A DNA stretch of 47,122 bases from JBOFSQ01 sp051651625. GTDB taxonomy: Bacteria; Planctomycetota; Planctomycetia; Pirellulales; Thermoguttaceae. Position numbers and translations under genes: made by a program. Shown here piece after piece: positions 31,964-39,827 of the stretch (within the stretch, counting starts at the first letter, position 1; every line of letters begins with the position of its first letter). The DNA is taken from contig JBOFSQ010000068.1 of the NCBI GenBank assembly GCA_051651625.1, forward strand, positions 1-47,122. Direction: 5' to 3'. The notes under the pieces are model-generated. The model was not told the origin of the DNA, searched no databases, and saw nothing but the letters and a program-made list of their open reading frames with translations.

Positions 31964-33032
31964 ATGACCACATCCCAGACCCCCCCCCCCCCCCCACCTT
32001 AACATCATTGCCAAGATTTGGCGAGAAATTAAAAGACCGTTTCGGAAGAGCATTTGGAAGAGCGAAAGACTTGTAAATTTTTACTTTAGGGCGTTGTCGG
32101 CAATAGCAAGTCATGCGTTGTCGAACGTTGCTTTCAAGAAATGGCTACAAAACAAGGATACGCATAGGAAGTATGTAACGGAATACTTTTTCCCATTTGT
32201 TGGTATTGATGTTAATGGCAGAGTAAAAGTAAGAACAATAGATATATTTCCTTCTCATGGGTGCAACTTAAAGTGTTCATGGTGTTGCAATATGAGTTAT
32301 TTGCAGAAAGGATTAACCCCGCTTCCTGAAATGCAAGCGTGGATTGACACTTGGCAAACCAAGGTTATTCCCGAATTTGTCGCCATTGCAGGGGGGGAAC
32401 CATTACTGCATCCAGAAACAGATGCCTTGATATACGCAGTACGCGAGGCTTGGGAAGAGTCACATATCATATTATACACAAACGGGATTCTATTAGACGA
32501 GAAAAAAACATCTGTGCTAAAGGCGATTTTTGAAACAAATGGGTCTGTATCGATCTCGAAGCACATAAATACTCCACAACATAATGAGGCCGCTGAAAGA
32601 GCGGTCTCGCTGTGTAAAAGTATGAATGTTACATACAACGTAAACGACTGTTATGAAATGTTTAAATTCTATGAAAAAGACAGTAATGATTGCCCTCTCC
32701 CTTGCAACAGTAAGCCTGAACTAGCATACGGATTACGTGGGTGTCAAAAAGGTCACTGTTCACAACTGTACAATAATAAACTCTATAGATGCGGACTGAT
32801 ACTAAGCGCACAAATGTTACACGAAAAGCAACTGCTACCTGACGCTTGGCGATTTACGCGTGATTATCATGCTCTAGATGCAAATTGTACAGCTATAGAT
32901 ATATTGCAACACTATAATTCAGGTCCTATGCCCGAATGCAAGATTTGCCCTCACAAATATATCTATGTTCCGGTTGAACAATTATCTTTGTGTAAAACGG
33001 TCACGCTCCAAAATAATCCGAACGGTGAATGA
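31964..33032 (+). CDS. Radical SAM protein, out of frame at a poly-C tract (candidate phase-variable)
   Basis: From the ATG at 31964 the frame reads MTTSQTPPPPPP and stops at 32000-32002. The +1 frame after the 15-C tract reads HLNIIAKIWREIKRPFR and stays open to 33032. Removing one C (or adding two) joins them into a 355-residue protein with the same leader peptide as the genes at 30855 and 33265, which shows that this ATG is the true start. The radical SAM motif CNLKCSWC (32262-32285) binds the 4Fe-4S cluster. AGGEPLLHPE follows, and C-terminal cysteines (CQKGHCSQ, RCG, CKICPHK) may bind an auxiliary cluster. It probably modifies a sugar or glycan precursor; the reaction is unknown. As written the gene is OFF unless translation restarts at TTG 32094. 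A sequencing error in the tract is the alternative. Confidence 0.78.
31981..31995 (+). repeat. 15-C homopolymer, candidate slipped-strand switch
   Basis: Fifteen C residues begin 17 bases after the A of the ATG. Counting frames: 14 or 17 C is ON, 15 or 16 C is OFF. The sister genes at 30855 and 33265 carry the same leader peptide without any C-run, so the tract is an insertion specific to this gene. Confidence 0.8.
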
Positions 33033-33051
33033 CCAAAACCGGTGCCCGCGT

Positions 33052-33080
33052 AATCAGAACACGAAGCGTAAGCGAGTGCC
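33052..33080 (+). repeat. REP family 1 copy after the radical SAM gene
   Basis: AATCAGAACACGAAGC then GTAAGCGAGTGCC begins 20 bases after the radical SAM stop. Confidence 0.85.
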
Positions 33081-33095
33081 CGAAGCGGGACACGG

Positions 33096-33264
33096 TATCC
33101 ATTCACGCACAAGCTCGTCATTCCTGCGCCAACCAGAATCAGAACGCGATGCGTAAATAAACGCGCGCACTCGCTTACGCGTCGCGTTCCGATTGATGTG
33201 ATGACACGCCATCCGAAAATCCAACAATGGACGACAACAACCACTCAACAAGAGGAAAACTAAA
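33096..33264 (+). promoter_or_regulatory. Duplicated gene leader, copy C, with REP hairpin
   Basis: This is nearly identical to copy B over 33096-33201, including the inverted REP pair at 33137-33194 (AATCAGAACGCGATGCGTAA against TTACGCGTCGCGTTCCGATT). The segment then diverges but ends in AGAGGAAAACTAAA before the ATG at 33265. Confidence 0.65.
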
Positions 33265-34044
33265 ATGGACACCATCGCAAAAATATGGAGAGCGATTAAA
33301 AGGCCGTTTCGGCGAAAGGCAATCTCGCCCGCGCTTCCTACGGAAGAGTGGTTGTTAGCAGAGAAGCGTATTGCGGAGAGTCGTTATATGGTTGATTTAG
33401 GATGCGGAATGTCGCCACATCCTAAAGCGAGTGTTGGGGTTGATGGGTTTCTTACACCGGAGCATCGGGGACTGGGAACAGGGAAACAAATTGACGAAGC
33501 GGCATTACAATCAAAGGGCATACGGTTTGTCCAAGCGAGTTTAGAACTGTTGCCGTTTGAAGATAAAACTTTTGATTTTTCGTATAGCCACCATGTAATT
33601 GAGCACGTCGAAAACCCTCATTTGGCTTGTGAGGAAATCATGAGAATTTCTTCGGCGGGTGTAATTATTTGTCCATCATCATTTGCCGAAACAGTCTTTG
33701 GTAGACCGTATCACCTATGGCAGGTGTTGACAAGAGGAAACACTTTGATTTTTATTCGCAAAAGAAAAGTCGATAATTGCCCTTTTGGAAAAACTCCTGT
33801 ACCAAATGCCAATGGTGGTAAAATTATTGTAAATGAAGACTCCAACCCTTTTGATATTCTTTTGAATGATGGCAAATGGTATCATGGCACTGAGTCAATG
33901 CCACGTCTTTCTAATATAATTAGAAAACTTTGGTATTCACATTCGCCTGTCATCGAGACTGTATTTAACTGGTCAGGAAAGTTTGCCTACGTTGTGGTCA
34001 ATGAAGACGGAAAAATTGTTTCATCAACAGCCCCTCAAGTTTAG
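33265..34044 (+). CDS. SAM-dependent methyltransferase-like protein
   Basis: The 259-residue protein has the shared leader MDTIAKIWRAIKRPFR, then a methyltransferase core with MVDLGCGMSPHPKAS (motif I) and the post-motif FDFSYSHHVIEHVENP. The rest (from about residue 130) is a family-specific C-terminal region with no motif I recognise. GAGGAAAAC precedes the ATG. The glycosyltransferase at 34054 follows 9 bases after the stop, so these two are a transcription unit. It probably methylates a sugar during glycan assembly. The leader peptide is shared with two non-orthologous neighbours. Confidence 0.78.
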   Translation: MDTIAKIWRAIKRPFRRKAISPALPTEEWLLAEKRIAESRYMVDLGCGMSPHPKASVGVDGFLTPEHRGLGTGKQIDEAALQSKGIRFVQASLELLPFEDKTFDFSYSHHVIEHVENPHLACEEIMRISSAGVIICPSSFAETVFGRPYHLWQVLTRGNTLIFIRKRKVDNCPFGKTPVPNANGGKIIVNEDSNPFDILLNDGKWYHGTESMPRLSNIIRKLWYSHSPVIETVFNWSGKFAYVVVNEDGKIVSSTAPQV

Positions 34045-34053
34045 GATTTTATT

Positions 34054-35193
34054 ATGCCAAAATTGAACAAAATTGTAGTAGTACCTTCCGACCCGCTAGA
34101 TGTTTATGTCAGGGCTGGGCATGACTGGCTTGAACGCTATTATAATCCTGCGAATGTTAGTCGCGAGGTATATTGCGTGAGTCCCTACGAAACGGGGGAG
34201 TTTCAGGCTTTTGGAATGAAAGTGATTGGTACTAACGGAAAAGATTTTCGTTCTATTATTCAAAAGATACGCCCGGATGTTGTGCGAGCGTATGGTGCGT
34301 TCTTTTCTGCAGAGTTGGTTTGTCAGAACAAAATCAAAGGCACGCCAACCGTTGTTTCTATACACGACCCCACAAATATAACACCAATGATGGTATATGC
34401 TGACATGGCAATTTGCATGTCTGAGGCTGTCGCACAAAACGCAATAAAACTCGGCGTAGATAGCAGGCGTATCAGAATCATGCCGAACAGGGTGGACCGA
34501 AACATCTTTCGGCACATTGACGATACGCAAAGCATTCGGCAGAAGTTTCCCGATGGGAAATTGATACTACACGTTGGACGCAAAGATCGCGCAAAGAATC
34601 TTGAATCTGTCATTCAATCTCTTACGCTTTTACCGGATGATTATTTTTGTGTATTTGTTGGTCTTGGCGAAGCAGAACAGTACATAAAACTGGCCGAAGA
34701 TTGTGGTGTCGCGCATCGAACGCATTGGATTGACTCGGTGAAAAATTCAGAACTTCCGAATTACTTTTCTGCCTGCGATTGTTTTTGTGTTCCAAGCCGG
34801 TGGGAAGGTTTTGGGATTGTATTCATTGAGGCGGCTGCTTGTGAAACTAGCATTGTAACTTCAGATATTGCCCCGATGAACGAATACCTTACTCACAATG
34901 AGAATGCGTATCTTGTGAAAAACTATGAATCCCCCGAAGATGTTGCGGCTGGAATACGCAAAGTTTGTAGTGATGCTGCATATCGTAGCACCATCGGCAA
35001 AAACGCTCGTCAAATGACCGAACGTTTTGACTTGGATCGCATTGATGAAATGGAAGCGAAGCTATACGCGGAATCATTAGTTATGTCGCCAAACCCACGT
35101 TCTTTTGGACTCAAAGAGCAGCTATTTAATTATGCGCAAAAAAAATACAACAAAGTTGTCAAAAAGTTGGGACGCATACTAGGTAAATCGTAA
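34054..35193 (+). CDS. Glycosyltransferase, GT4 family
   Basis: The 379-residue cytoplasmic/peripheral retaining glycosyltransferase has a GT-B fold. The N-terminal half carries PDVVRAYG and TPTVVSIHDP; the C-terminal donor-binding half begins KLILHVGRKDRAKNLESV. The conserved E-x7-E motif is in EGFGIVFIEAA. The tail (NYAQKKYNKVVKKLGRILG) is a basic amphipathic helix, suited to membrane contact. AGGA lies before the ATG. It is probably co-transcribed with the methyltransferase upstream. Donor and acceptor cannot be told from sequence. Confidence 0.9.
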   Translation: MPKLNKIVVVPSDPLDVYVRAGHDWLERYYNPANVSREVYCVSPYETGEFQAFGMKVIGTNGKDFRSIIQKIRPDVVRAYGAFFSAELVCQNKIKGTPTVVSIHDPTNITPMMVYADMAICMSEAVAQNAIKLGVDSRRIRIMPNRVDRNIFRHIDDTQSIRQKFPDGKLILHVGRKDRAKNLESVIQSLTLLPDDYFCVFVGLGEAEQYIKLAEDCGVAHRTHWIDSVKNSELPNYFSACDCFCVPSRWEGFGIVFIEAAACETSIVTSDIAPMNEYLTHNENAYLVKNYESPEDVAAGIRKVCSDAAYRSTIGKNARQMTERFDLDRIDEMEAKLYAESLVMSPNPRSFGLKEQLFNYAQKKYNKVVKKLGRILGKS

Positions 35194-35196
35194 CAT

Positions 35197-35560
35197 CACT
35201 CGCTTACGCGTCGCGTTCTGATTCGGATTGGACACTTGTACTATGGCACTCGCTTACGCATCGTGTTCTGATTCGGGTTGGACACTTGTACTATGGCACT
35301 CGCTTACGCGTCGTGTTCTGATTCGGATTGGACACTTGTACTATGGCACTCGCTTACGCATCGTGTTCTGATTCGGGTTGGACACTTGTACTATGGCACT
35401 CGCTTACGCGTCGCGTTCTGATTCGGGCACTCGCTTACGCATCGTGTTCTGATTCGGGCACTCGCTTACGCATCGTGTTCTGATTCGGGCACTCGCTTAC
35501 GCGTCGTGTTCTGATTAATTGATGTAACGTAATCAGAACGCGAAGCGTAAGCGAGTGCCC
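35197..35560 (-). repeat. REP family 1 array left of RAYT-1
   Basis: Eight reverse copies start (CACTCGC) at 35197, 35247, 35297, 35347, 35397, 35428, 35459 and 35490: a 50-bp period, then a 31-bp period. The 50-bp units share the spacer TTGGACACTTGTACTATGG, and alternate units carry GTC or ATC in the hairpin loop and GGATTGG or GGGTTGG in the spacer, giving a 100-bp higher-order period. The last reverse copy and a forward copy (35531-35560) pair as a 31-bp stem with two mismatches around ATTGATGTAACG, a BIME-like unit. This array fills the 407-base gap between the GT4 and RAYT-1 genes. Confidence 0.9.
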
Positions 35561-35600
35561 AGAACGATCAGACGTACCCTACACATGACTTTCGTCGCCA

Positions 35601-36071
35601 ATGTATACAACACCGCTCGCCTACTTGATTACGTTTACCTGTTACGGTACTTGGTTGCACGGAGACGCCAGAGGTACAGTCGATCACGAACACAAAACAT
35701 TCGGACAAGAGTATGCACCAGCGAGTCCGTCACGCAAACAGCGGAAAGCCTGTATGCTAAAACATCCGGAAACTCGCCTGTCAACACAACATCGAGACGT
35801 AGCAAGGCAAACCATTTATGAAGTTTGCACACATCGAAACTGGCAATGCTTGGCAGTCGGCGTTCAAAGTAACCATGTTCACGTCGTCGTCAAAGGTGAC
35901 GTCAAACCGGGAAAAATTTTGGCAGACTTGAAAGCCTACGCAACTCGCAGACTGCGTGAACAATTCGAGGAATTGCGTGATAAAACAATTTGGGCAGAAA
36001 GCGGTAGCACCCGCAATTTGTGGAACGAAGATAGTGTGAAACAAGCCGTACAGTATGTGCAGAATCAGTAG
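35601..36071 (+). CDS. REP-associated tyrosine transposase (Y1/IS200-like), RAYT-1
   Basis: This 156-residue Y1_Tnp / TnpA-REP family protein has the HUH motif QSNHVHVVVKG (H92, H94) and the catalytic tyrosine Y113 in LADLKAYATRRL. The family C-terminus is WAESGSTRNLW then VQYVQNQ. It shares this layout with RAYT-2 (GSTxNL, YVxNQ), but the two are clearly diverged. It is bracketed by REP family 1 arrays ending in two nearly identical BIME-like units (35490-35560 and 36147-36217). The enzyme presumably nicks REP hairpins in single-stranded DNA and has spread them through this locus. The ATG at 35601 has no clear Shine-Dalgarno. It interrupts the run of glycosyltransferase genes. Confidence 0.92.
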   Translation: MYTTPLAYLITFTCYGTWLHGDARGTVDHEHKTFGQEYAPASPSRKQRKACMLKHPETRLSTQHRDVARQTIYEVCTHRNWQCLAVGVQSNHVHVVVKGDVKPGKILADLKAYATRRLREQFEELRDKTIWAESGSTRNLWNEDSVKQAVQYVQNQ

Positions 36072-36084
36072 CGTTGTACGTTGG

Positions 36085-36217
36085 CACTCGCTTACGCGTC
36101 GTGTTCTGATTCTGGCACTCGCTTACGCGTCGTGTTCTGATTTTGGCACTCGCTTACGCGTCGCGTTCTGATTAATTGATGTAACGTAATCAGAACACGA
36201 AGCGTAAGCGAGTGCCC
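36085..36217 (-). repeat. REP family 1 array right of RAYT-1
   Basis: Three reverse copies (CACTCGC at 36085, 36115, 36147) and one forward copy (36188-36217) are present. The last reverse and forward copies form the same inverted unit as on the left flank, with the same TTAATTGATGTAACGTAA centre. The transposase is thus framed by two direct repeats of this unit. Confidence 0.88.
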
Positions 36218-36266
36218 AGAAGTGTGTGTGCAGCCAGCATCCCCAGTCCACCATCATCAACAGTAA

Positions 36267-38684
36267 ATGAATGCGAGACAAACAGCGATGTCGATAATCC
36301 AAACCTACGAGCGAGCGAAGCAATGGATAGACCGTTACTCAAACTTCAATGGCGGTATTGCGGTGAGTTCCGGTAACAGAACTTCTTATCCTGAAGTGTC
36401 TGGCTATTATATTCCCACGTTGCTGAACTGGGGAATGAAAGATCGTGCTCTGCGTTATGCACGATGGCTTGTTACGATCCAAAACGAAGATGGTTCTTGG
36501 AACGCGCCGGACGGGAAAAATCCTTATGTTTTTGACACCGGTCAAATTCTCCGTGGTATGTATGCACTCGTCGATGAATATCCAGAATTCAAGTCATCGC
36601 TTCTGAAAGGGTGCGACTGGATCAAATCTCGCCAGTTAGAATCGGGACGGATCACCACGCCCGATACGTCCGCTTGGGGTGGTGTTCCCGAAGCCGTGCA
36701 TCTTTACGCAATTGCGCCACTGTTGTGGACGGCTAAAAAGTTTAATCGGCCAGACTTGAGAGTCGTCGTTGACAATGCGCTGGATTATTACGTCAAGCAG
36801 GAAAAGACATTCCCGTACCAATGTTTGTCACATTTTCATGCTTACATGCTTGACGGTCTACTCGAACTTGGCAGGGAAGACATTGTGCTTAATGCGATGC
36901 AAGAAGTCGCCGCGTTGCAACGCAAAGATGGCTCTGTTCCCGGACTCCCCAAACAAAGCGGGGTCTGTTCAACCGGTCTTTTTCAGTACGCAATCATTTG
37001 GTATAAACTTGGCGAGCGCGACCGAGCAGACCATGCATTCGCTCACGCCTGTTCGTTACAAAACGAGTCTGGCGGTTGGTTTGGAAGTTATGGCCAATGC
37101 GATAATTACTTTTCTGATGCTGAAATTGCGTGGGCTATCAAGTATTTTCTTGACGCACTAACACTAAAGCTACAAACTAACTTCGTTGCTATTTTTGATT
37201 CGTTTTTAGCATCATTGCCTGATAATGACGGACGTTATGAATTGGTTCGTGATTCTTTGCCCAAACAATCGGGGGCCAAGATTTTGGATTGTGGATGCGG
37301 TAAGGGTCGCTATGTCAATCGGCTTCACGCTGATTTTCCCAATCTTGAATGGCATGCAATGGATTTGGCACCTAGTTTTACGCCATTCATTAATGATGGT
37401 ATAAAAACGGCGGTCGGTTCTATTGTGAAGACGCCATATCCCGATAATCATTTCGATTGCGTGTATTTGGCGGAAGTGCTGGAGCACTGCGTCGATCTGG
37501 ATGCCGCCGTTGCAGAGTTGTATCGTATCACAAAACCCGATGGCAATGTTCTTATCATTGACAAGAACATTGCGAAGTTGGGCACGCTTAAAATTTGTGA
37601 TTGGGAACAATGGTTTTCTAGCAAGCAACTGTCACACAAATTTCAGCATCTTGGATGTGACGTTTCTACACACGAAAACATTCCATATGAAAATAAAGAC
37701 GGTAAAGATGGGTTGTTTTTAGGCTGGAAAGTGTTCAAGAAATTGCCCGACATTAACTCGCCCGTCGTATCGATTGTGTTGCCTGTTTACAATGGAGCAA
37801 AATACCTTCGGGAATCGATTGAGAGCTGCCTCTTGCAGACGTTCAAACGTTGGGAGTTAATCATCGTTAATGACTGCTCGACGGATGAGAGTCCAAAAAT
37901 TGCAGAGTATTATGCCGCCCAAGATGCACGCATTCGCGTTATCCACAACACAACAAATCTCAAGTTGCCAGAATCATTGAATGTGGGGTTCCGTAACTCG
38001 AAAGGAAAATACTTAACATGGACTTCTGACGATAACCGTTACCACTCAACAGCCCTGCAAAAAATGGTAGAATTTCTCGATGAGAAGACAGAGTTTGGAA
38101 TGGTGCGAGCAAGATACGATTGTATCGACGAAGTGGGGAATGGAAAAGAATGTCAATGGTGGCAATCTTCGTTACCAAATCTACTCACCGGTAATTTTTT
38201 CGGCGCATGTTTTCTGTATCGCCGACTTGTCATGGAAACTATCGGCGAATATGACGTGGCGTGGTTTCTTGTTGAAGACTATGAATACTGGTTGCGAGCA
38301 TCGTGCCAGCATAGAATAGGTTCAATCAGTGAAGTGCTATACTCTTATCGCATCCACGATCAGACACTTACGGCAATGAGACAAAATGAAGTACATAGAA
38401 AAGACCTAGAAGTGCGACAGAAGTATTGGGGGACGCTTCAAAATTCGCTTACCCACAAAGAGAGATACAATGCTCTAAAAAGCATGTTTTATAAAGTTAC
38501 CCTACTTGATGAAGAGACGAAAGTGCGTTTTGCTGAAAATAGCTCATTTAGCAAACAAGACAAGAGATTGATTCAATGGATTGTTTTTGAGGAAACACCT
38601 CTTGGGATGAGGCTCAAAAGATTACTTGCTTCGGTAAACAGGCGAATAAAGAAAGTCCGCGAGTTTTTCGATTTTCACCGCTAA
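36267..38684 (+). CDS. Three-domain protein: alpha/alpha toroid + methyltransferase + GT2 glycosyltransferase
   Basis: The protein has 805 residues. Residues about 1-310 form an alpha/alpha toroid of the terpenoid-cyclase / squalene-cyclase-like type with repeats such as ARWLVTIQNEDGSWNAP and EVAALQRKDGSVPGLP; a catalytic role is unproven. Residues about 330-490 are a class I methyltransferase (KILDCGCGKGRYVNRL, CVYLAEVLEHCVDLD). Residues about 498-720 are a GT2 glycosyltransferase (VVSIVLPVYNGAKYLRES, VNDCSTDES, TWTSDDNRY, where the usual DxD is replaced by TSDDN). The tail (RLKRLLASVNRRIKKVREF) is a basic helix. The reading frame is uninterrupted, so the fusion is real in this assembly. It probably builds and methylates a glycan. 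No ribosome binding site is evident at 36267; an internal ATG at 36288 is possible. Confidence 0.85.
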   Translation: MNARQTAMSIIQTYERAKQWIDRYSNFNGGIAVSSGNRTSYPEVSGYYIPTLLNWGMKDRALRYARWLVTIQNEDGSWNAPDGKNPYVFDTGQILRGMYALVDEYPEFKSSLLKGCDWIKSRQLESGRITTPDTSAWGGVPEAVHLYAIAPLLWTAKKFNRPDLRVVVDNALDYYVKQEKTFPYQCLSHFHAYMLDGLLELGREDIVLNAMQEVAALQRKDGSVPGLPKQSGVCSTGLFQYAIIWYKLGERDRADHAFAHACSLQNESGGWFGSYGQCDNYFSDAEIAWAIKYFLDALTLKLQTNFVAIFDSFLASLPDNDGRYELVRDSLPKQSGAKILDCGCGKGRYVNRLHADFPNLEWHAMDLAPSFTPFINDGIKTAVGSIVKTPYPDNHFDCVYLAEVLEHCVDLDAAVAELYRITKPDGNVLIIDKNIAKLGTLKICDWEQWFSSKQLSHKFQHLGCDVSTHENIPYENKDGKDGLFLGWKVFKKLPDINSPVVSIVLPVYNGAKYLRESIESCLLQTFKRWELIIVNDCSTDESPKIAEYYAAQDARIRVIHNTTNLKLPESLNVGFRNSKGKYLTWTSDDNRYHSTALQKMVEFLDEKTEFGMVRARYDCIDEVGNGKECQWWQSSLPNLLTGNFFGACFLYRRLVMETIGEYDVAWFLVEDYEYWLRASCQHRIGSISEVLYSYRIHDQTLTAMRQNEVHRKDLEVRQKYWGTLQNSLTHKERYNALKSMFYKVTLLDEETKVRFAENSSFSKQDKRLIQWIVFEETPLGMRLKRLLASVNRRIKKVREFFDFHR

Positions 38685-38687
38685 AGA

Positions 38688-38813
38688 AATCAGAACGCGA
38701 AGCGTAAGCGAGTGCCACGAATCAGAACGCGAAGCGTAAGCGAGTGCCACGAATCGGAACGCGAAGCGTAATCGAGTGCCACGAATCAGAACGCGAAGCG
38801 TAATCGAGTGCCC
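38688..38813 (+). repeat. Four tandem REP family 1 copies
   Basis: Forward copies start (AATCAGA or AATCGGA) at 38688, 38720, 38752 and 38784, a strict 32-bp period with spacer ACG. The last two read TAATCGAG in place of TAAGCGAG. The first copy begins four bases after the stop of the three-domain gene. Confidence 0.9.
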
Positions 38814-38886
38814 AGGCTTATCACGCGCAGTGACATTTCTTACGTTTAACAGCCAGCGGGCAACAAGTATTGAAGGGGATTAGTTT

Positions 38887-39306
38887 ATGGACATTGAGGA
38901 AGCGATTTTGCCATTCAAGATAAGCGAGTTAGTCGCGTATATCGGCAAGAAGAAAAAACTTTCGGTCGTAGATTCTTTGCAGTATCTCGCCGATACAGAA
39001 CTATACAAAAAGTTGCATGACCGCGAAACAAAATACTGGTACGAAAGTGCGTCATTGTTGTATCAAGCGATACAAAAAGAAAAAAAACAGCAGCTAAAGA
39101 AGGTAAAAAAAGAACACGGACTGTGGATATGTTTTTGCGTAGAAAATTATCAACGATTGAGAAAGAAAGAAGTTGAAGACGTGTTGTTTTTGTTTGCCAA
39201 AACCAACGTGTATGATTTTTTGATTGAGTCCTATGACGTATTGCACACGCAAGGCAGAAACTATATTATCGACGAAATCGAACAATACATACAAAACCAG
39301 CGGTAA
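38887..39306 (+). CDS. Tandem DUF3791 protein, putative antitoxin-side partner
   Basis: The 139-residue soluble protein appears to contain two DUF3791-type modules. Residues 1-65 have KISELVAYIGKKKKLSVVDS and the ending ETKYWYESASLL. Residues 70-139 have LWICFCVENYQRLRKKEVED, then NVYDFLIESYDVLHTQG. In other genomes DUF3791 proteins are usually single modules encoded next to DUF3990 proteins, so a fused pair is noteworthy. The next gene (39312) begins 5 bases after this stop, so they form a two-gene unit. GGGGATTAG precedes the ATG (38887). The role as antitoxin or immunity partner is inferred from the pairing. Confidence 0.72.
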   Translation: MDIEEAILPFKISELVAYIGKKKKLSVVDSLQYLADTELYKKLHDRETKYWYESASLLYQAIQKEKKQQLKKVKKEHGLWICFCVENYQRLRKKEVEDVLFLFAKTNVYDFLIESYDVLHTQGRNYIIDEIEQYIQNQR

Positions 39307-39311
39307 GATGT

Positions 39312-39794
39312 ATGAAGTTATATCACGGTTCAATCGAAAAAGTCACAACGCTGTTGTTGCATAAATGCCGCAGCAACACCGATTTTGGCAAAGGGTTTTA
39401 TACCACAACCGACTTCGATCAGGCATATCGTTGGGCGGTCATACAAAAAAAACGTTCCAGCACAGAAAATGCGGTTGTGTCCGAGTACGCGATTGATGAG
39501 AAAGTTTTTACTAACTGCGATTTTTCGATTTACGTTTTTAGTGGCGCAACGGAAGAGTGGTTACGATTCATTTTGGCGAACAGAAACGGTATCAAAACTA
39601 AAAGTTATGATATTATCAACGGGCCGGTCGCTAACGATAATTTATACGCCACCCTATTGCTGTTTGAGCAAGGTACACTTTCGGTTGCTAACGCAATAGA
39701 AAAATTAAAGACATATACACTGGTAAATCAAGTCTCATTCCATACTCCCAAAGCGTTACAGCAATTGACTTTTATCGAAAGTTACCTGCGGTAA
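39312..39794 (+). CDS. DUF3990 protein, predicted ADP-ribosyltransferase-like toxin
   Basis: The 160-residue protein has the DUF3990 signature: MKLYHGSIEKV at the N-terminus, TDFGKGFYTTTDFDQAYRWA, and a distal INGPVANDNLYATL segment. The order H-G-S, then F-x-x-T near the second strand, resembles the ADP-ribosyltransferase fold, and family members are predicted to modify NAD-dependent targets. It forms a pair with the tandem DUF3791 gene, which may neutralise it. An ATG four bases earlier (39308) is in another frame. The stop TAA is the first part of the following REP copy (TAATCAGAGC). The module sits inside the glycan locus between REP tracts. Confidence 0.75.
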   Translation: MKLYHGSIEKVTTLLLHKCRSNTDFGKGFYTTTDFDQAYRWAVIQKKRSSTENAVVSEYAIDEKVFTNCDFSIYVFSGATEEWLRFILANRNGIKTKSYDIINGPVANDNLYATLLLFEQGTLSVANAIEKLKTYTLVNQVSFHTPKALQQLTFIESYLR

Positions 39795-39820
39795 TCAGAG
39801 CACGAAGCGTAAGCGAGCGA
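39792..39820 (+). repeat. REP family 1 copy at the DUF3990 stop
   Basis: TAATCAGAGCACGAAGC then GTAAGCGAGCG: the leading TAA is the stop codon of the DUF3990 gene. The GT2 gene starts 8 bases after the repeat. Confidence 0.85.
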
Positions 39821-39827
39821 AAATAAA

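Noticed and set aside
32385..32397. 7-G run in the radical SAM gene as a switch
   Set aside because: It encodes the conserved AGGEP motif in frame, so the length is fixed by function.
31733..33275. Minus-strand frames over the REP blocks near 31.7-32.1 and 33.0-33.3 kb
   Set aside because: They consist of translated REP sequence (for example NATRKRV) and overlap the leaders of real genes.
35197..36217. CRISPR array
   Set aside because: The repeats are regularly spaced in parts (50, 31 and 32 bp), but the spacers are identical or absent, orientation changes, copies are scattered at gene ends, and no cas genes are present. REP elements explain them better.
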